A stretch of 61,939 nucleotides of DNA from a virus: IMG/VR virus record IMGVR_UViG_3300037225_000134, positions 1-61,939 of that record; one strand, given 5' to 3'. The notes beneath the pieces are model-generated. The model saw only the letters and a list, made by a program, of their open reading frames with translations. It ran no database searches and had not been told where the DNA came from. Position 1 is the stretch's first letter; each line of letters opens with the position of its first letter. Made by a program: the position numbers and the translations under genes. This document shows positions 8,263-16,921 of the stretch, in pieces.

Positions 8263-9654
8263 ATGAGCCTTTCTGTTGATACGATCATCTGCGGGGATTG
8301 CAAGGAGATTCTGCCGTCCCTGGAAGAGGATTCGATTGATGCCATTGTCTGCGATCCCCCTTATGAACTTGGCTTCATGGGAAAGAAATGGGACAACCAG
8401 GGCATTGCCTACGATAAAGATATGTGGTTTGGCTGCTTGCGGGTGCTGAAACCTGGCGGCCATCTGTTGGCATTCGGAGGAGATCGCACCCATCATAGGA
8501 TGTTTTGTGCAATAGAAGACGCGAGCTTTGAGGTTCGTCGCACTCTGGTTTGGACATTTGGCTCAGGATTTCCAAAATCTTTGAATGTTTCAAAAAAGAT
8601 TAATGAGACGATTCCTTCCAGCCTTCGGTGCGTTTGTGATGCCCATTTGAGGGATAAAGCATCAAGTTCTCAATCCGATTGTCGTCCCTCTGGTGATTCA
8701 TATGATGAACAACTTCCAACGGGTCAAGATGGTATATCTCGGATATTACATAAATGTAACCGATGTGGTAAATACTTTGCGGGCGATGGTGTTGGGTCTG
8801 ATTTGAAACCCGCCGCTGAGTTCATCTGTTTAGCAAGAAAGCCGCTAGACGCTGGATTTACAATCGCGGCCAATGTCTTGAGATGGGGCGTTGGCGGGCT
8901 GAATATCGATGCTTGCAGGATAGGCACGGAAGGCGGAAGCACTCAACCGTCTGGAATGGATCGATATAATGCGAAATTGGCTACGCAAGGATATAGGCCC
9001 AATGAATACCAACAAGGCGAACCTATGGCACCATTGCCAGCCGGAAGATTTCCCGCCAACCTGATTCATGATGGTTCGCCCGAAGTCCTGGCGGAATTTG
9101 CGAAGGCGGGTCAGTTAAAGAGCGGTGTTTATTCAGGCAAACGAAACTTTCCCAAAACGAAAAATGCTTATGGTAAGTTTGACCTGCAGGATGAAAACCC
9201 CATATCATATGGGGATTCCGGTTCTGCTGCCCGTTTCTTCGCCTCCTGCCCATTCCAGGAGGAGGATCTTCCAGCATTTGTATATTTTGCGAAGGCGAGC
9301 AGGGCGGAAAGAGATGCCGGGCTGTCTGGAATGCCCACATATCACAATGCCGATCTAACCGGAGGAGATCGCAACAAGGAAAATGATAGGGCCGGAACTA
9401 ACCGAAATGGGCCAATCAAGTGTAGTAATAATCATCCTTGTGTAAAACCTTTGTCTCTCATGCGTTATCTTTGCCGCCTGATCACTCCTCCCGGTGGCCT
9501 AATCTTGGACCCCTTCGGCGGAAGTGGTACAACAGGGCTGGCAGCTATCCAAGAAGGATTTCATTATGTGCTGATTGAGCAACAGGCGGAATATTGCGAC
9601 ATCGCCCGCAAGCGCATAGCCGCGATACCGCGACGCCTGGAGGAATGGGCATGA
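8263..9654 (+). CDS. DNA methyltransferase (N6-adenine or N4-cytosine type)
   Basis: 463 residues. Catalytic motif DPPY is at 31-34 and the SAM-binding DPFGGSGTTG lies near 415, i.e. the beta-type order. HPCVKPLSLMRYLCRLITPPGG is the usual lead-in to that motif. The middle carries an inserted region (about 120-190) with CVC and CNRCG cysteines not typical of the core. The gene looks clearly richer in GC and differs in codon use from its AT-rich neighbours, suggesting recent acquisition. It probably protects viral DNA from host restriction. The target base and site cannot be read from sequence. Confidence 0.9.
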   Translation: MSLSVDTIICGDCKEILPSLEEDSIDAIVCDPPYELGFMGKKWDNQGIAYDKDMWFGCLRVLKPGGHLLAFGGDRTHHRMFCAIEDASFEVRRTLVWTFGSGFPKSLNVSKKINETIPSSLRCVCDAHLRDKASSSQSDCRPSGDSYDEQLPTGQDGISRILHKCNRCGKYFAGDGVGSDLKPAAEFICLARKPLDAGFTIAANVLRWGVGGLNIDACRIGTEGGSTQPSGMDRYNAKLATQGYRPNEYQQGEPMAPLPAGRFPANLIHDGSPEVLAEFAKAGQLKSGVYSGKRNFPKTKNAYGKFDLQDENPISYGDSGSAARFFASCPFQEEDLPAFVYFAKASRAERDAGLSGMPTYHNADLTGGDRNKENDRAGTNRNGPIKCSNNHPCVKPLSLMRYLCRLITPPGGLILDPFGGSGTTGLAAIQEGFHYVLIEQQAEYCDIARKRIAAIPRRLEEWA

Positions 9655-9728
9655 TAAATGTGTGGTGCGGACTGTGGTATGCTTGGATATGCCCTAAGTT
9701 GACAGGTGAATATTATTAAGGTGGTACT

Positions 9729-9959
9729 ATGACAAGAGAAAGAAAATTGGAATATGCGCTAAGATGCGCTATTGAGGCATTGCAACTGGTTAACGCGACC
9801 ATATTAATATCAAACGCAATAGAGGATACTATCTGGTGCAAAGGCGACAATATGACCACACTCTATGACTTTGTAGAATGTGAGATAATCCGGGCCAAAG
9901 ACGCTATCAAGAAGCCCGACGACTATCTTAGAAGAAACACATTTCCACCAATGAGTTAA
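9729..9959 (+). CDS. small hypothetical protein
   Basis: 76 residues, helical, starting MTRERKLEYALRCAIEALQL, a pattern seen in short phage accessory proteins but without assigned role. GGTGG site upstream. Lies between the methyltransferase and a zinc-finger microprotein. Confidence 0.55.
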   Translation: MTRERKLEYALRCAIEALQLVNATILISNAIEDTIWCKGDNMTTLYDFVECEIIRAKDAIKKPDDYLRRNTFPPMS

Positions 9960-9972
9960 GAGGTGCTATCAT

Positions 9973-10140
9973 ATGGGAAGATCGATATGCGTAATATGTA
10001 AAGATGAAAAGGACGACTCCGAGTTTACGGATACTTTCGGAGAGCTTCAGCCCGATTGTAATCAATGCCGGGAATCATGGTATCAAACCGTAAAAAACCG
10101 ATACATGGCCCGGTTAGCTGGTGAGGTATTTCTATGGTAA
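9973..10140 (+). CDS. zinc-finger microprotein upstream of polB
   Basis: 55 residues with CVIC (residues 6-9) and CNQC (about 34-37). AGGTG site before the ATG. It overlaps the polB start by seven bases and the polB ribosome binding site lies inside it, so the two are co-translated. Confidence 0.6.
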   Translation: MGRSICVICKDEKDDSEFTDTFGELQPDCNQCRESWYQTVKNRYMARLAGEVFLW

Positions 10141-12719
10141 AAATCCAGATTTTAGACGTAAGTTACTACACCAATTTTAGGACCAAAGAGCCAATTATTC
10201 AAATTTTTGGGAAAGACTCTGAAGGTAAGTCTCAGGTAATAAATGTTAGTGGCTTTAGGCCATACTTCTATGCGCTACCTATGCATATTGGTCGCGAGGA
10301 TGAGGAAGGCATAATTATCGAGGACGAATATCCTCAGTTAAGTATAAATATAGTAAGTCGATATCTTCCGATGGGATACCAAGAAGGGCCTAGAAAAGTA
10401 TATGTGATAAATTATACTAATCCACAAGATACCAGGGACTTCAGGGAGCGACTAGTTACTGATGGATATGTCAAAGAAGTCTATGAGGCTGATATCCTAT
10501 TTAAGAATAGGTTCATGGTGGATCTAGGGATTAAAGGCTTTGATTGGATTGAAGTACCTGGAGAAAGATGCACTTACCAAGAGATTAAGGTACTAAAAGA
10601 TGAAAGCATTTTGCCATTTCGGGTAATGGGCCTGGATATTGAAACAGAAATACCTGAAACAGGTGGATTCCCGACAGCAGATAAATGTAGTATTATAATT
10701 GCTACGTTGGCATTTGAGCCACTCTTTGAGGGCCGGGCCTCTATGGTACTGGCAGTACATAAAATGAGCGCCACGGACGTATTAGACGGTATGCCAGGCC
10801 AAGTACCACCGTATCTTAGACTCTTCGAGAGGGAGGATCAACTACTAGACTACCTGGAGCAAATAGTTCACGACTACGACCCGGATATTATAGTAGACTA
10901 CAACGGCAATGAGTTTGATATGGGCTATATCACTGATAGGTTAAATATAGTATCACTAAAGAATGATATGGGTCGAAATGGCCGAAGCTGGTTCTGCAGG
11001 GAAAGCCCAGATAAAACCACCTGGCAAATACCGGGCCGGATTCACTTAGATCTATTACCCCTCATCAAGAAGCATGTAAATCCTACTGAGTTTAAAAGCC
11101 TCAAACACCCCCTCAAGGAGTATTCCCTTAAGTATGTAGCGTCACAGCTATTAGAGGTACAAAAGCTGGATATGAAGCCATCAGAGATGCGTAGGGTATG
11201 GGAAAGCGATGAATGGCCCAGGATGATAGAATACGCCAGGCGCGACGCCGAGTTAATGCCACTACTCCTAAACAAGGTGCAACTGCTAGACAAATACATA
11301 GCGTTGGCTCAGGCGGCAGGGTGTCTACTGCAGGATGTCCTTAACGGCGGCCAAAGCACTATGATCGATATGCTCATGATAAGGGAATTCAAGAAGTATG
11401 ATAGACTTATCCCTATGAGGCCGTCTTTCGGGCAACAAAAGGAGCATGAAAACCAGTTAAAGGAGATTCAGAAAACTTTAGATGGTTTAGACCTGGAGGA
11501 ATACTCTGATAGTGACGGCGTGCAATACCAGGGAGGTCTAGTATTACCGCCAGAAGTAGGGCTATGGGAATGGATAGTTATAATGGATTTTGCCAGCCTA
11601 TATCCCTCGATTATGCGTGCGTTTAACTTAAGCCCCGATACCATATACTACGAGAACGGGAAAGCTAAGTTTAGGATGGACTTCCAGGGGATAGTACCTA
11701 AGATCTTAGAAAGGCTATATGAATCCAGAGTTGCCTATAAAAAGGAGATGAAGACCACCACCGATATGCAGCTTAAGGCTCAGTTAAATCTCAAGCAGTA
11801 TGGATGTAAGATACTCCTAAACTCAATTTACGGGTACTTCGGCTTTGATAAAAGTCGACTGTTTGAGATGAGCATTGCCGCCAAGGTGACGGAGGAAGGC
11901 CGGAATGCACTAATTTTAACCAAGAAAACAGTAGAGTCCCATAAAGGGCTTAAAGTAATAGCCGGGGATACCGATAGCGTTTTCATCCATGTAGGCAACG
12001 GTGAAATGAATCACCGGATGTTTGATATCAACAGATTTGTCTATGCCACCAGAATAGGTAAAATAATTCATGATGAAATGGCTGAACTACTTCCAAAACC
12101 TATGAGCCTGGCATTCGAGGCATACGGGAAACGTGGTATACTTCTTGCAAAAAAGAGGTACGCTATTGCAATAACTGAAGACGGTGATAAATATACCATT
12201 AAGCAGCGAGGCATAGAGACTCGCCGGAGAGACTGGTGCAATTATGTGGAAGAGACACTTTCAACAGTTTTTGATACTCTCTTAAATGAGGGTGACATAA
12301 CCAAGGCGGGAATCTATGCAAAAACCCAGATCGAACGGATCGCGAAGCTTCAATATGTCACTGACGACCCGGATCTACTAGCCAAATTGGTGCTAAGTAA
12401 GAAGTACTCTAAACCAGTGGACCAATATAAAGTTAAAACTATGCATATGGAGGCATTGAAGAGAGCACAAGCTAGAGGAGACGAAAGCATTCACCTTGGA
12501 GACCGGATTATGTTCTATGTGGTCGATAAGCATGTTAAGCAATCCACTGCAAAAACGGAAGTAGTAGACTATGTTATAGAACAAAATTTGCCTATCGATA
12601 AGGACTATTACATAAATAAGCAACTAGCTCCACCTTTGGAAAGAATTTTCAAAGTGTTAAACTTCAATATCGCCACGGGTCGATTCAATGGTAAGCAGGT
12701 AACATTTGAAGGGTTCTGA
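10134..12719 (+). CDS. polB: family B DNA polymerase with proofreading exonuclease
   Basis: 861 residues. Exonuclease motifs: ExoI GLDIETE (D168, E170), ExoII NGNEFDMGYI near 258, ExoIII YARRDAEL near 368. Polymerase motifs: A DFASLYPSIM near 484, B KILLNSIYGYFG near 560, C GDTDS near 611. Size and motif order match archaeal/viral replicative PolB enzymes using a nucleic-acid primer; no TPR insertions of protein-primed enzymes were obvious. It is the main replicative polymerase candidate. The first base pairs of the 26-bp palindrome overlap its stop codon. Confidence 0.96.
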   Translation: MVKIQILDVSYYTNFRTKEPIIQIFGKDSEGKSQVINVSGFRPYFYALPMHIGREDEEGIIIEDEYPQLSINIVSRYLPMGYQEGPRKVYVINYTNPQDTRDFRERLVTDGYVKEVYEADILFKNRFMVDLGIKGFDWIEVPGERCTYQEIKVLKDESILPFRVMGLDIETEIPETGGFPTADKCSIIIATLAFEPLFEGRASMVLAVHKMSATDVLDGMPGQVPPYLRLFEREDQLLDYLEQIVHDYDPDIIVDYNGNEFDMGYITDRLNIVSLKNDMGRNGRSWFCRESPDKTTWQIPGRIHLDLLPLIKKHVNPTEFKSLKHPLKEYSLKYVASQLLEVQKLDMKPSEMRRVWESDEWPRMIEYARRDAELMPLLLNKVQLLDKYIALAQAAGCLLQDVLNGGQSTMIDMLMIREFKKYDRLIPMRPSFGQQKEHENQLKEIQKTLDGLDLEEYSDSDGVQYQGGLVLPPEVGLWEWIVIMDFASLYPSIMRAFNLSPDTIYYENGKAKFRMDFQGIVPKILERLYESRVAYKKEMKTTTDMQLKAQLNLKQYGCKILLNSIYGYFGFDKSRLFEMSIAAKVTEEGRNALILTKKTVESHKGLKVIAGDTDSVFIHVGNGEMNHRMFDINRFVYATRIGKIIHDEMAELLPKPMSLAFEAYGKRGILLAKKRYAIAITEDGDKYTIKQRGIETRRRDWCNYVEETLSTVFDTLLNEGDITKAGIYAKTQIERIAKLQYVTDDPDLLAKLVLSKKYSKPVDQYKVKTMHMEALKRAQARGDESIHLGDRIMFYVVDKHVKQSTAKTEVVDYVIEQNLPIDKDYYINKQLAPPLERIFKVLNFNIATGRFNGKQVTFEGF

Positions 12720-12744
12720 CCTTGAGCTACATCTAGCTCAGGGT
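12719..12744. repeat. 26-bp palindrome, copy 1 (candidate protein-binding site)
   Basis: Arms ACCTTGAGCTA and TAGCTCAGGGT around CATC; ten of eleven positions pair. The same palindrome occurs at 49500 and 61135. This copy begins on the last base of the polB stop codon and is otherwise non-coding. Confidence 0.75.
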
Positions 12745-12758
12745 ACCCCTTCCGCAAC

Positions 12759-12768
12759 CTTTAAATAC
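12759..12768 (+). promoter_or_regulatory. archaeal promoter CTTTAAATAC for the non-coding region
   Basis: AACCTTTAAATAC combines a BRE-like and a TATA-like sequence. No gene starts for about 275 bases, so a transcript from here would begin near 12790 and carry a long structured leader or be a non-coding RNA. Confidence 0.6.
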
Positions 12769-12789
12769 TAGTAGCGTATGTAGTACCTT

Positions 12790-13020
12790 GGAAGAGATAA
12801 GCCTACTTCCTGAGGGGCCATAATACTAGCTATGAGTCATCGAATAAGCAACGTAGCTCATACCAGATATTAGAGAGACCGTTAAACCGTGTCCTTTGAT
12901 ATTGTTGGTTCAATGCTTCAAAAGTCCGGCTACTGCCGTAGACGATTGGCTAGGAGAATACCGAATAGGCACCAGGAAGGATTAATATAAGGTGTCCGGT
13001 ATCTCCGATCCTTCCAAATT
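12790..13020 (+). ncRNA. candidate structured non-coding RNA or long leader
   Basis: About 230 bases without an open frame between polB and a zinc-ribbon gene, with its own promoter. Visible helices: GGAAG/CTTCC (about 12790), ATGAG/CTCAT (12831 and 12856), and GGAAGGAT/ATCCTTCC (12976 and 13009), the last a perfect 8-bp pair just ahead of the next ribosome binding site. CACC/GGTG can pair inside or across it. It does not match a family I can name. Confidence 0.45.
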
Positions 13021-13042
13021 ATAAATTTCTGGAGATGAAAAT

Positions 13043-13204
13043 ATGGGCGCAACACATATGAATAGATGGGGATATTGCAAAGACTGCAAGAAAAGCTTCT
13101 TTCTTTACTCTTCTTTAATAAGGGCCTTTGCTAATGGTTGTCCGGCGTGCGGATCAAAGAACATAAAAAGAACGCTATTAACTGATGGATATATGGAGGA
13201 ATGA
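13043..13204 (+). CDS. zinc-ribbon microprotein
   Basis: 53 residues; CKDC (about 12-15) and CPAC (about 36-39) form a classic small zinc ribbon. A TGGAGATGA site precedes the ATG. Stop and next start are adjacent (TGA then ATG). Confidence 0.6.
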   Translation: MGATHMNRWGYCKDCKKSFFLYSSLIRAFANGCPACGSKNIKRTLLTDGYMEE

Positions 13205-13447
13205 ATGACTAAACATTATGATAAATACGAGTTTGCAGTAGCTCGTGGTACTGTGGAAATAGCAAAATACCAAGGTATGCTCGTGGTCGATTTGCTAAAA
13301 TTAGCAATGCCAGCGGAATATGATGCTATGGAAAGATTCTTTGCGGCAACAGGCCATAAGTACACTACTTTTGATGTAGCATATAACTTGGATCGTGCCA
13401 TTAATATGTTTAAATTCAGATTCGTAAGACAATATGAGGAGGAATGA
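13205..13447 (+). CDS. hypothetical protein
   Basis: 80 residues, helical, no cysteines. Preceded by GGAGGA in the end of the upstream gene. Not recognised. Its 3' end encodes the GAGGAGG site of the following gene. Confidence 0.55.
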   Translation: MTKHYDKYEFAVARGTVEIAKYQGMLVVDLLKLAMPAEYDAMERFFAATGHKYTTFDVAYNLDRAINMFKFRFVRQYEEE

Positions 13448-13452
13448 ATAAA

Positions 13453-13686
13453 ATGGGAAATAAAATGATGGCTATATCGTTGCATGAAAGAATCAAGAGA
13501 ACGCTATGCTCGGGATGTGATCTATTCAAGGCTAGCAGATGCAGATGCAAGAATGATAATCTTCTTAACTGCATAGTATCTTTGGCAAATGAGCATATCC
13601 TGCATGAGCAGGCCCAGGCCGCAAAGCTATCTGCAGCCGATGCAATCCATCACAGCATACCGGATACTGATAACTGTGGTGAGTAG
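13453..13686 (+). CDS. small Cys-rich protein
   Basis: 77 residues from the ATG at 13453, well spaced from GAGGAGG (an ATG at 13444 is too close to that site). Motif CSGCDLFKASRCRC around residues 19-32 suggests metal binding, followed by an alanine-rich helix. Confidence 0.5.
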   Translation: MGNKMMAISLHERIKRTLCSGCDLFKASRCRCKNDNLLNCIVSLANEHILHEQAQAAKLSAADAIHHSIPDTDNCGE

Positions 13687-13687
13687 G

Positions 13688-13861
13688 ATGAGCGTAGAAT
13701 TTCTAGGTAGAATCAGAGCGGTGGAGACTCAGGACTCTCTCTACTTTGATGTAGTTGACATGGTAACTGGAGCGAGCCTTAATAAGTTCCTGAATACCTT
13801 AATAAAGCGCAATCCCCTTGATATCGTTGGAGTTGTAGTATCTGTTGAAGAGGCTAGATAA
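13688..13861 (+). CDS. small hypothetical protein
   Basis: 57 residues starting at 13688, one base after the upstream stop. A compact beta-type sequence ending VVVSVEEAR. Two bases separate it from thyA, with which it is probably co-translated. Not recognised. Confidence 0.5.
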   Translation: MSVEFLGRIRAVETQDSLYFDVVDMVTGASLNKFLNTLIKRNPLDIVGVVVSVEEAR

Positions 13862-13863
13862 GC

Positions 13864-14568
13864 ATGGAGATAATAGGGAGGACCATTGGCGACGTTTGGA
13901 CTCCAGCTTTAAGAAGGATTATTAGTATGGGGGATATAAAATACATCCCTCATCATAACCAGTACGTTGTAGAGCTGGATGAGCCTTTGATGCTGTCGGT
14001 ATCTCACCCGTTGGAGGATATTATACCTGAAGGCTCAGGGTGGAATAAATATCAATTAGAGCTTTATGCAGATCAATACCTAGAGCCGTTTAATGATCGT
14101 GGTTTTGTTTATACTTATGGCTCAAGGTTGCAGGCCTTTGGTCAAATACATAGCGTTATAAATAAGCTACGTAACGATCCTGCAAGCAGGCAGGCAGTAG
14201 CTATAACCTGGCGACCAGTTCAAGATAACATGAGTGAGTATCCCCCCTGTATGATGCTAATGGACTTCAAGATATACGGGGATAAAATAAGCACGGCGGT
14301 ATACTTCAGGTCGAATGATATGTTTCAAGCGTGGCCTCAGAATTTTTACGGAATAGCCGCGATGGCAAAGTATATATCAACGGAAGTACTAGGACATATT
14401 GATATTGGAAGAATAACAACAATCAGTAGTGCACCTCATATCTATGTATCACTAATAACTGATGCGTGCATACTGGCATACGGTCTTAAAGATGGAATGC
14501 TTGAAGCCAACAAGTTATTTGAACGGGTTAATGGAGTTCATTTAGTAGATGAAGGTGCAATATCATGA
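13864..14568 (+). CDS. thyA: thymidylate synthase, archaeal ThyA type
   Basis: Converts dUMP to dTMP. 234 residues, short like archaeal ThyA-family enzymes. The nucleophile is C129 in YPPCMM; phosphate-binding RSND is at 149-152 and N160 in WPQNFYGIA corresponds to the dUMP-recognising asparagine; H192/Y194 in SAPHIY contact the nucleotide sugar. The cofactor may be a methanopterin derivative as in methanogen enzymes (inference). A related dCMP-modifying enzyme cannot be excluded. Together with NrdD/NrdG it supplies dNTPs. Confidence 0.88.
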   Translation: MEIIGRTIGDVWTPALRRIISMGDIKYIPHHNQYVVELDEPLMLSVSHPLEDIIPEGSGWNKYQLELYADQYLEPFNDRGFVYTYGSRLQAFGQIHSVINKLRNDPASRQAVAITWRPVQDNMSEYPPCMMLMDFKIYGDKISTAVYFRSNDMFQAWPQNFYGIAAMAKYISTEVLGHIDIGRITTISSAPHIYVSLITDACILAYGLKDGMLEANKLFERVNGVHLVDEGAIS

Positions 14569-14705
14569 ATACATATTCGAGGGATTATTATATTAAAAAT
14601 TCAGATAGAATAAAAGCAAACCAAAAAACGTATAGAGAATTACATACTGGATCAAGGTGCCATAGAGAACATCATAATGGGGGAATGCTTTATGATAATG
14701 GGTGA
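14565..14705 (+). CDS. short basic protein, possible N-terminal HNH-endonuclease remnant
   Basis: 46 residues overlapping the thyA stop (ATGA). The start RDYYIKNSDRIKANQKTYRE resembles the basic N-termini of free-standing HNH endonucleases in this genome (6243, 54052), but the HNH motif itself is absent. Either a scar of a lost homing gene or a real microprotein. Confidence 0.4.
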   Translation: MNTYSRDYYIKNSDRIKANQKTYRELHTGSRCHREHHNGGMLYDNG

Positions 14706-14892
14706 GCATAGCATAGAGACCCGGCGAAATGTTCTAAAGGCCCGCCAAGAGGCGGCCATAACCTTTTGTCCGAGGTGCAATATGCAGATAACGCACTTCA
14801 TAAGTTATGGTAAAGTAGCTGATGGAAAACAAGAGAAGTTTTACCGGTGCATGAGATGCAAGAACGTTCAAGAAAGTTATATACTAATATAA
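14692..14892 (+). CDS. small zinc-ribbon protein
   Basis: 66 residues from the ATG at 14692 behind GGGGGA; an ATG at 14677 would add five residues. CPRC and CMRC pairs with an intervening beta hairpin form a zinc ribbon. Confidence 0.55.
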   Translation: MIMGEHSIETRRNVLKARQEAAITFCPRCNMQITHFISYGKVADGKQEKFYRCMRCKNVQESYILI

Positions 14893-14933
14893 AGGGAGAT
14901 GTAAAGCAATACCAGTAAGCCGGAGAGATGTTG

Positions 14934-15578
14934 ATGAGTGATAAAAATAAAAATTTCTGTAGTAAATATGAACTGGAACATAATGCATGGTTACAAAATA
15001 AGTATGTCACAGATAAGCATTTAAATAAAATAATAAGTAATGATATAGTTATAAATATATGTCCATATTGTGATTATATATGTAAAGCAAAATCTAATAC
15101 GGATACTGAAAAAGTATGTATCTTAAAGTCTACTGAGAGTTATAGAGTATGGATAAGGATAACAAATACCCGGCCAAAGGTGGAAGCTGGAAAGACTTAC
15201 GGAAAAGTCAAAGCAGTATACCTGAAATATAAGGATAATTATGGAAATCATTATTGGGAATGCATTAGAAACGGAAAAATAGTAATAATCAGATCGCAGG
15301 AAATATTGCGCGGAGACAACGTTGGTATAGTGAGCAAGAGGAATCAGAGATATATTGGCTCCTCTACAAACCCGGACAAATCGCGGCATGTATTCGCGAC
15401 AGAGCACTCGTCTAGGGTTGGATGTGCGGTTGAACAAATAGTAATGGAAGATATTGAAGGTGAGCCTAAACCAAAAAAGAGTCAACAGAGAGCCATTTGC
15501 AAATGTGGCGGTACTATGCGTTATGAAGTAGATGGGATATGGTGTGATAGATGCAGGTGGGATAATGGAGGAGAATAA
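14934..15578 (+). CDS. zinc-binding protein with homing-endonuclease-like DNA-binding domain
   Basis: 214 residues from the ATG at 14934, eight bases after GGAGAG. An N-terminal CPYC region is followed by GKTYGKVKAVYLKY ... YWECIRNGKIVIIRSQEILRG, which resembles the domain preceding AP2/HNH modules in phage proteins (pattern FGrLtV ... W.C.C ... L..G), though its usual CDCG cysteines are lost. The C-terminus has ICKCG and CDRC, a second ribbon. Probably DNA-binding; function unknown. Confidence 0.5.
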   Translation: MSDKNKNFCSKYELEHNAWLQNKYVTDKHLNKIISNDIVINICPYCDYICKAKSNTDTEKVCILKSTESYRVWIRITNTRPKVEAGKTYGKVKAVYLKYKDNYGNHYWECIRNGKIVIIRSQEILRGDNVGIVSKRNQRYIGSSTNPDKSRHVFATEHSSRVGCAVEQIVMEDIEGEPKPKKSQQRAICKCGGTMRYEVDGIWCDRCRWDNGGE

Positions 15579-15595
15579 GATACTGAAGCAAAACA

Positions 15596-15604
15596 TTTAT
15601 ATAG
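15596..15604 (+). promoter_or_regulatory. archaeal TATA box TTTATATAG
   Basis: AACATTTATATAG lies 25-30 bases before the TTG that opens the truncated tnpA frame and could drive the second IS element's genes. Confidence 0.5.
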
Positions 15605-15624
15605 AATAATTGCATTTATAGGGG

Positions 15625-15753
15625 TTGAGGAATAAGTATCCCAATCTGAAAAGAATGCCTTCAATGTGGACAAAGACGTACTATGTTGGAACTGCTGGTA
15701 ATGTCTCCGCAGAGGTAATCAAGCGATATATCGAGGAATGTCAAGGAACATGA
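15625..15753 (+). pseudogene. truncated TnpA (C-terminal fragment) of a second IS605 element
   Basis: The 42 codons before tnpB read as the end of a Y1 transposase: RMPSMWTKTYYVGTAGNVS then a helix with EVIKRYIEE, including the catalytic tyrosine but lacking the HUH histidines. It cannot transpose by itself. It overlaps the tnpB start (ATGA), the usual arrangement in intact elements. Confidence 0.85.
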
Positions 15754-16862
15754 AGACCGCCTACAAGTTCAGGATGTACCCTAATAAGCAGCAAGAAGCC
15801 ATGTTAGATGTAACTCTTGAAACTTGCAGGCACCTCTACAACACTGCTCTGGCGGATCGTAAGAATTGCTATGAACTTGAAGGTATCAGCAGGTCCTATG
15901 AAGATCAGGCAGCTACTTTGACCCTTGAAAAGAAGGAAGGGAAATGGCAAATCTTCTCTCAGGTTTCTCAGGATGTTTTGAAGAGGGTAGACAAAGCCTT
16001 CAAGGCATTCTTCAGGAGAGTCAATGCAGGAGAGAAACCTGGATATCCTCGATTCAAGGGAGACGGCTGGTATAAGTCTTTTACATACCCACAAGTAGGA
16101 TTCAAGGTTGAAGGATCTAAGTTGGTTCTGTCCAAGATCGGCTCCATCAGGATCTTCAAGCATCGAGAAGTCGAAGGCAAAATCAAGACATGCACTATCA
16201 AGAAGGATCTCTTGGGGCACTGGTATGCGATATTAGTATCTGAGATGGAAGATGTTTTTCAGGTCGAACCTAAGGTTGCTATTGGCGTAGATGTTGGCTT
16301 GAAGAATATGGTTGCACTCTCTGACGGCACTGCTATTCAGTATCCCAGGTACTACGTCCAAGCCGAAAAGAAACTTGCAGTAGCCCAAAGAGAGCTTTCC
16401 CGAAAGAAGAAGGGATCAATTAACCGTCAAGTAGCCAAAACCAGAGTCGCTAAGCTCCATCAAAAGATCCAGAACCATCGAGATGAGTTCCTACATCAAG
16501 TATCCAGAAAGCTCGTAGATTCAGCCGATCTAATTGTATTTGAGAACTTGAATATTTCGGGTATGCTCAAGAATCATCACCTCGCAAAGCATATTCAAGA
16601 TCATGCATGGGGCAAACTAATCCAGTTCACTCAAAGCAAAGCTGCAAAGGCTGGCAAAGTGGTAGAACTGGTAGATGCAAGGTACACTTCTCAGAAGTGC
16701 TCCACATGTGGTATAATAGTTCCTAAGACCCTGGCAGATAGAGTTCATTCATGCCCCAACTGTGGGCTGGAGATGGACCGGGATATCAATGCCAGCTTGA
16801 ACATACTCACCCTCGGACTGAGGGGAAGAGCCTATCGAGATACTGCAAAAGCAGGTCAGTGA
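15750..16862 (+). CDS. tnpB: TnpB RNA-guided nuclease (IS605 family), copy 2
   Basis: 370 residues. RuvC residues D181 (IGVDVGLKN), E265 (VFENLN) and D343/D345 (EMDRDINASLN); zinc finger C317-x2-C320 and C335-x2-C338. All are intact although its tnpA is truncated, so this copy is a TnpB that may persist through its nuclease activity or by using TnpA from the other element. It differs from copy 1 throughout, so it is an independent arrival rather than a recent duplication. Confidence 0.92.
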   Translation: MKTAYKFRMYPNKQQEAMLDVTLETCRHLYNTALADRKNCYELEGISRSYEDQAATLTLEKKEGKWQIFSQVSQDVLKRVDKAFKAFFRRVNAGEKPGYPRFKGDGWYKSFTYPQVGFKVEGSKLVLSKIGSIRIFKHREVEGKIKTCTIKKDLLGHWYAILVSEMEDVFQVEPKVAIGVDVGLKNMVALSDGTAIQYPRYYVQAEKKLAVAQRELSRKKKGSINRQVAKTRVAKLHQKIQNHRDEFLHQVSRKLVDSADLIVFENLNISGMLKNHHLAKHIQDHAWGKLIQFTQSKAAKAGKVVELVDARYTSQKCSTCGIIVPKTLADRVHSCPNCGLEMDRDINASLNILTLGLRGRAYRDTAKAGQ

Positions 16863-16871
16863 AGTAGGAAG

Positions 16872-16903
16872 CCTTACCCCTTCAGGGGTAGGGAGGAAGT
16901 CAC
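16872..16903 (+). repeat. right-end hairpin of the second IS605 element
   Basis: CCTTACCCC (16872-16880) pairs with GGGGTAGGG (16885-16893) over nine base pairs with one wobble and a TTCA loop; the element ends AGTCAC like copy 1. Confidence 0.72.
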
Positions 16904-16921
16904 TAAGGTAAGGTGAAAAGG

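Noticed and set aside
8214-8267. 17-codon frame between membrane protein and methyltransferase
   Set aside because: Probably only carries the ribosome binding site of the methyltransferase.
9652-9720. 22-codon frame after the methyltransferase
   Set aside because: Overlapping ATGA start but no other support; too short and Trp-rich to call.
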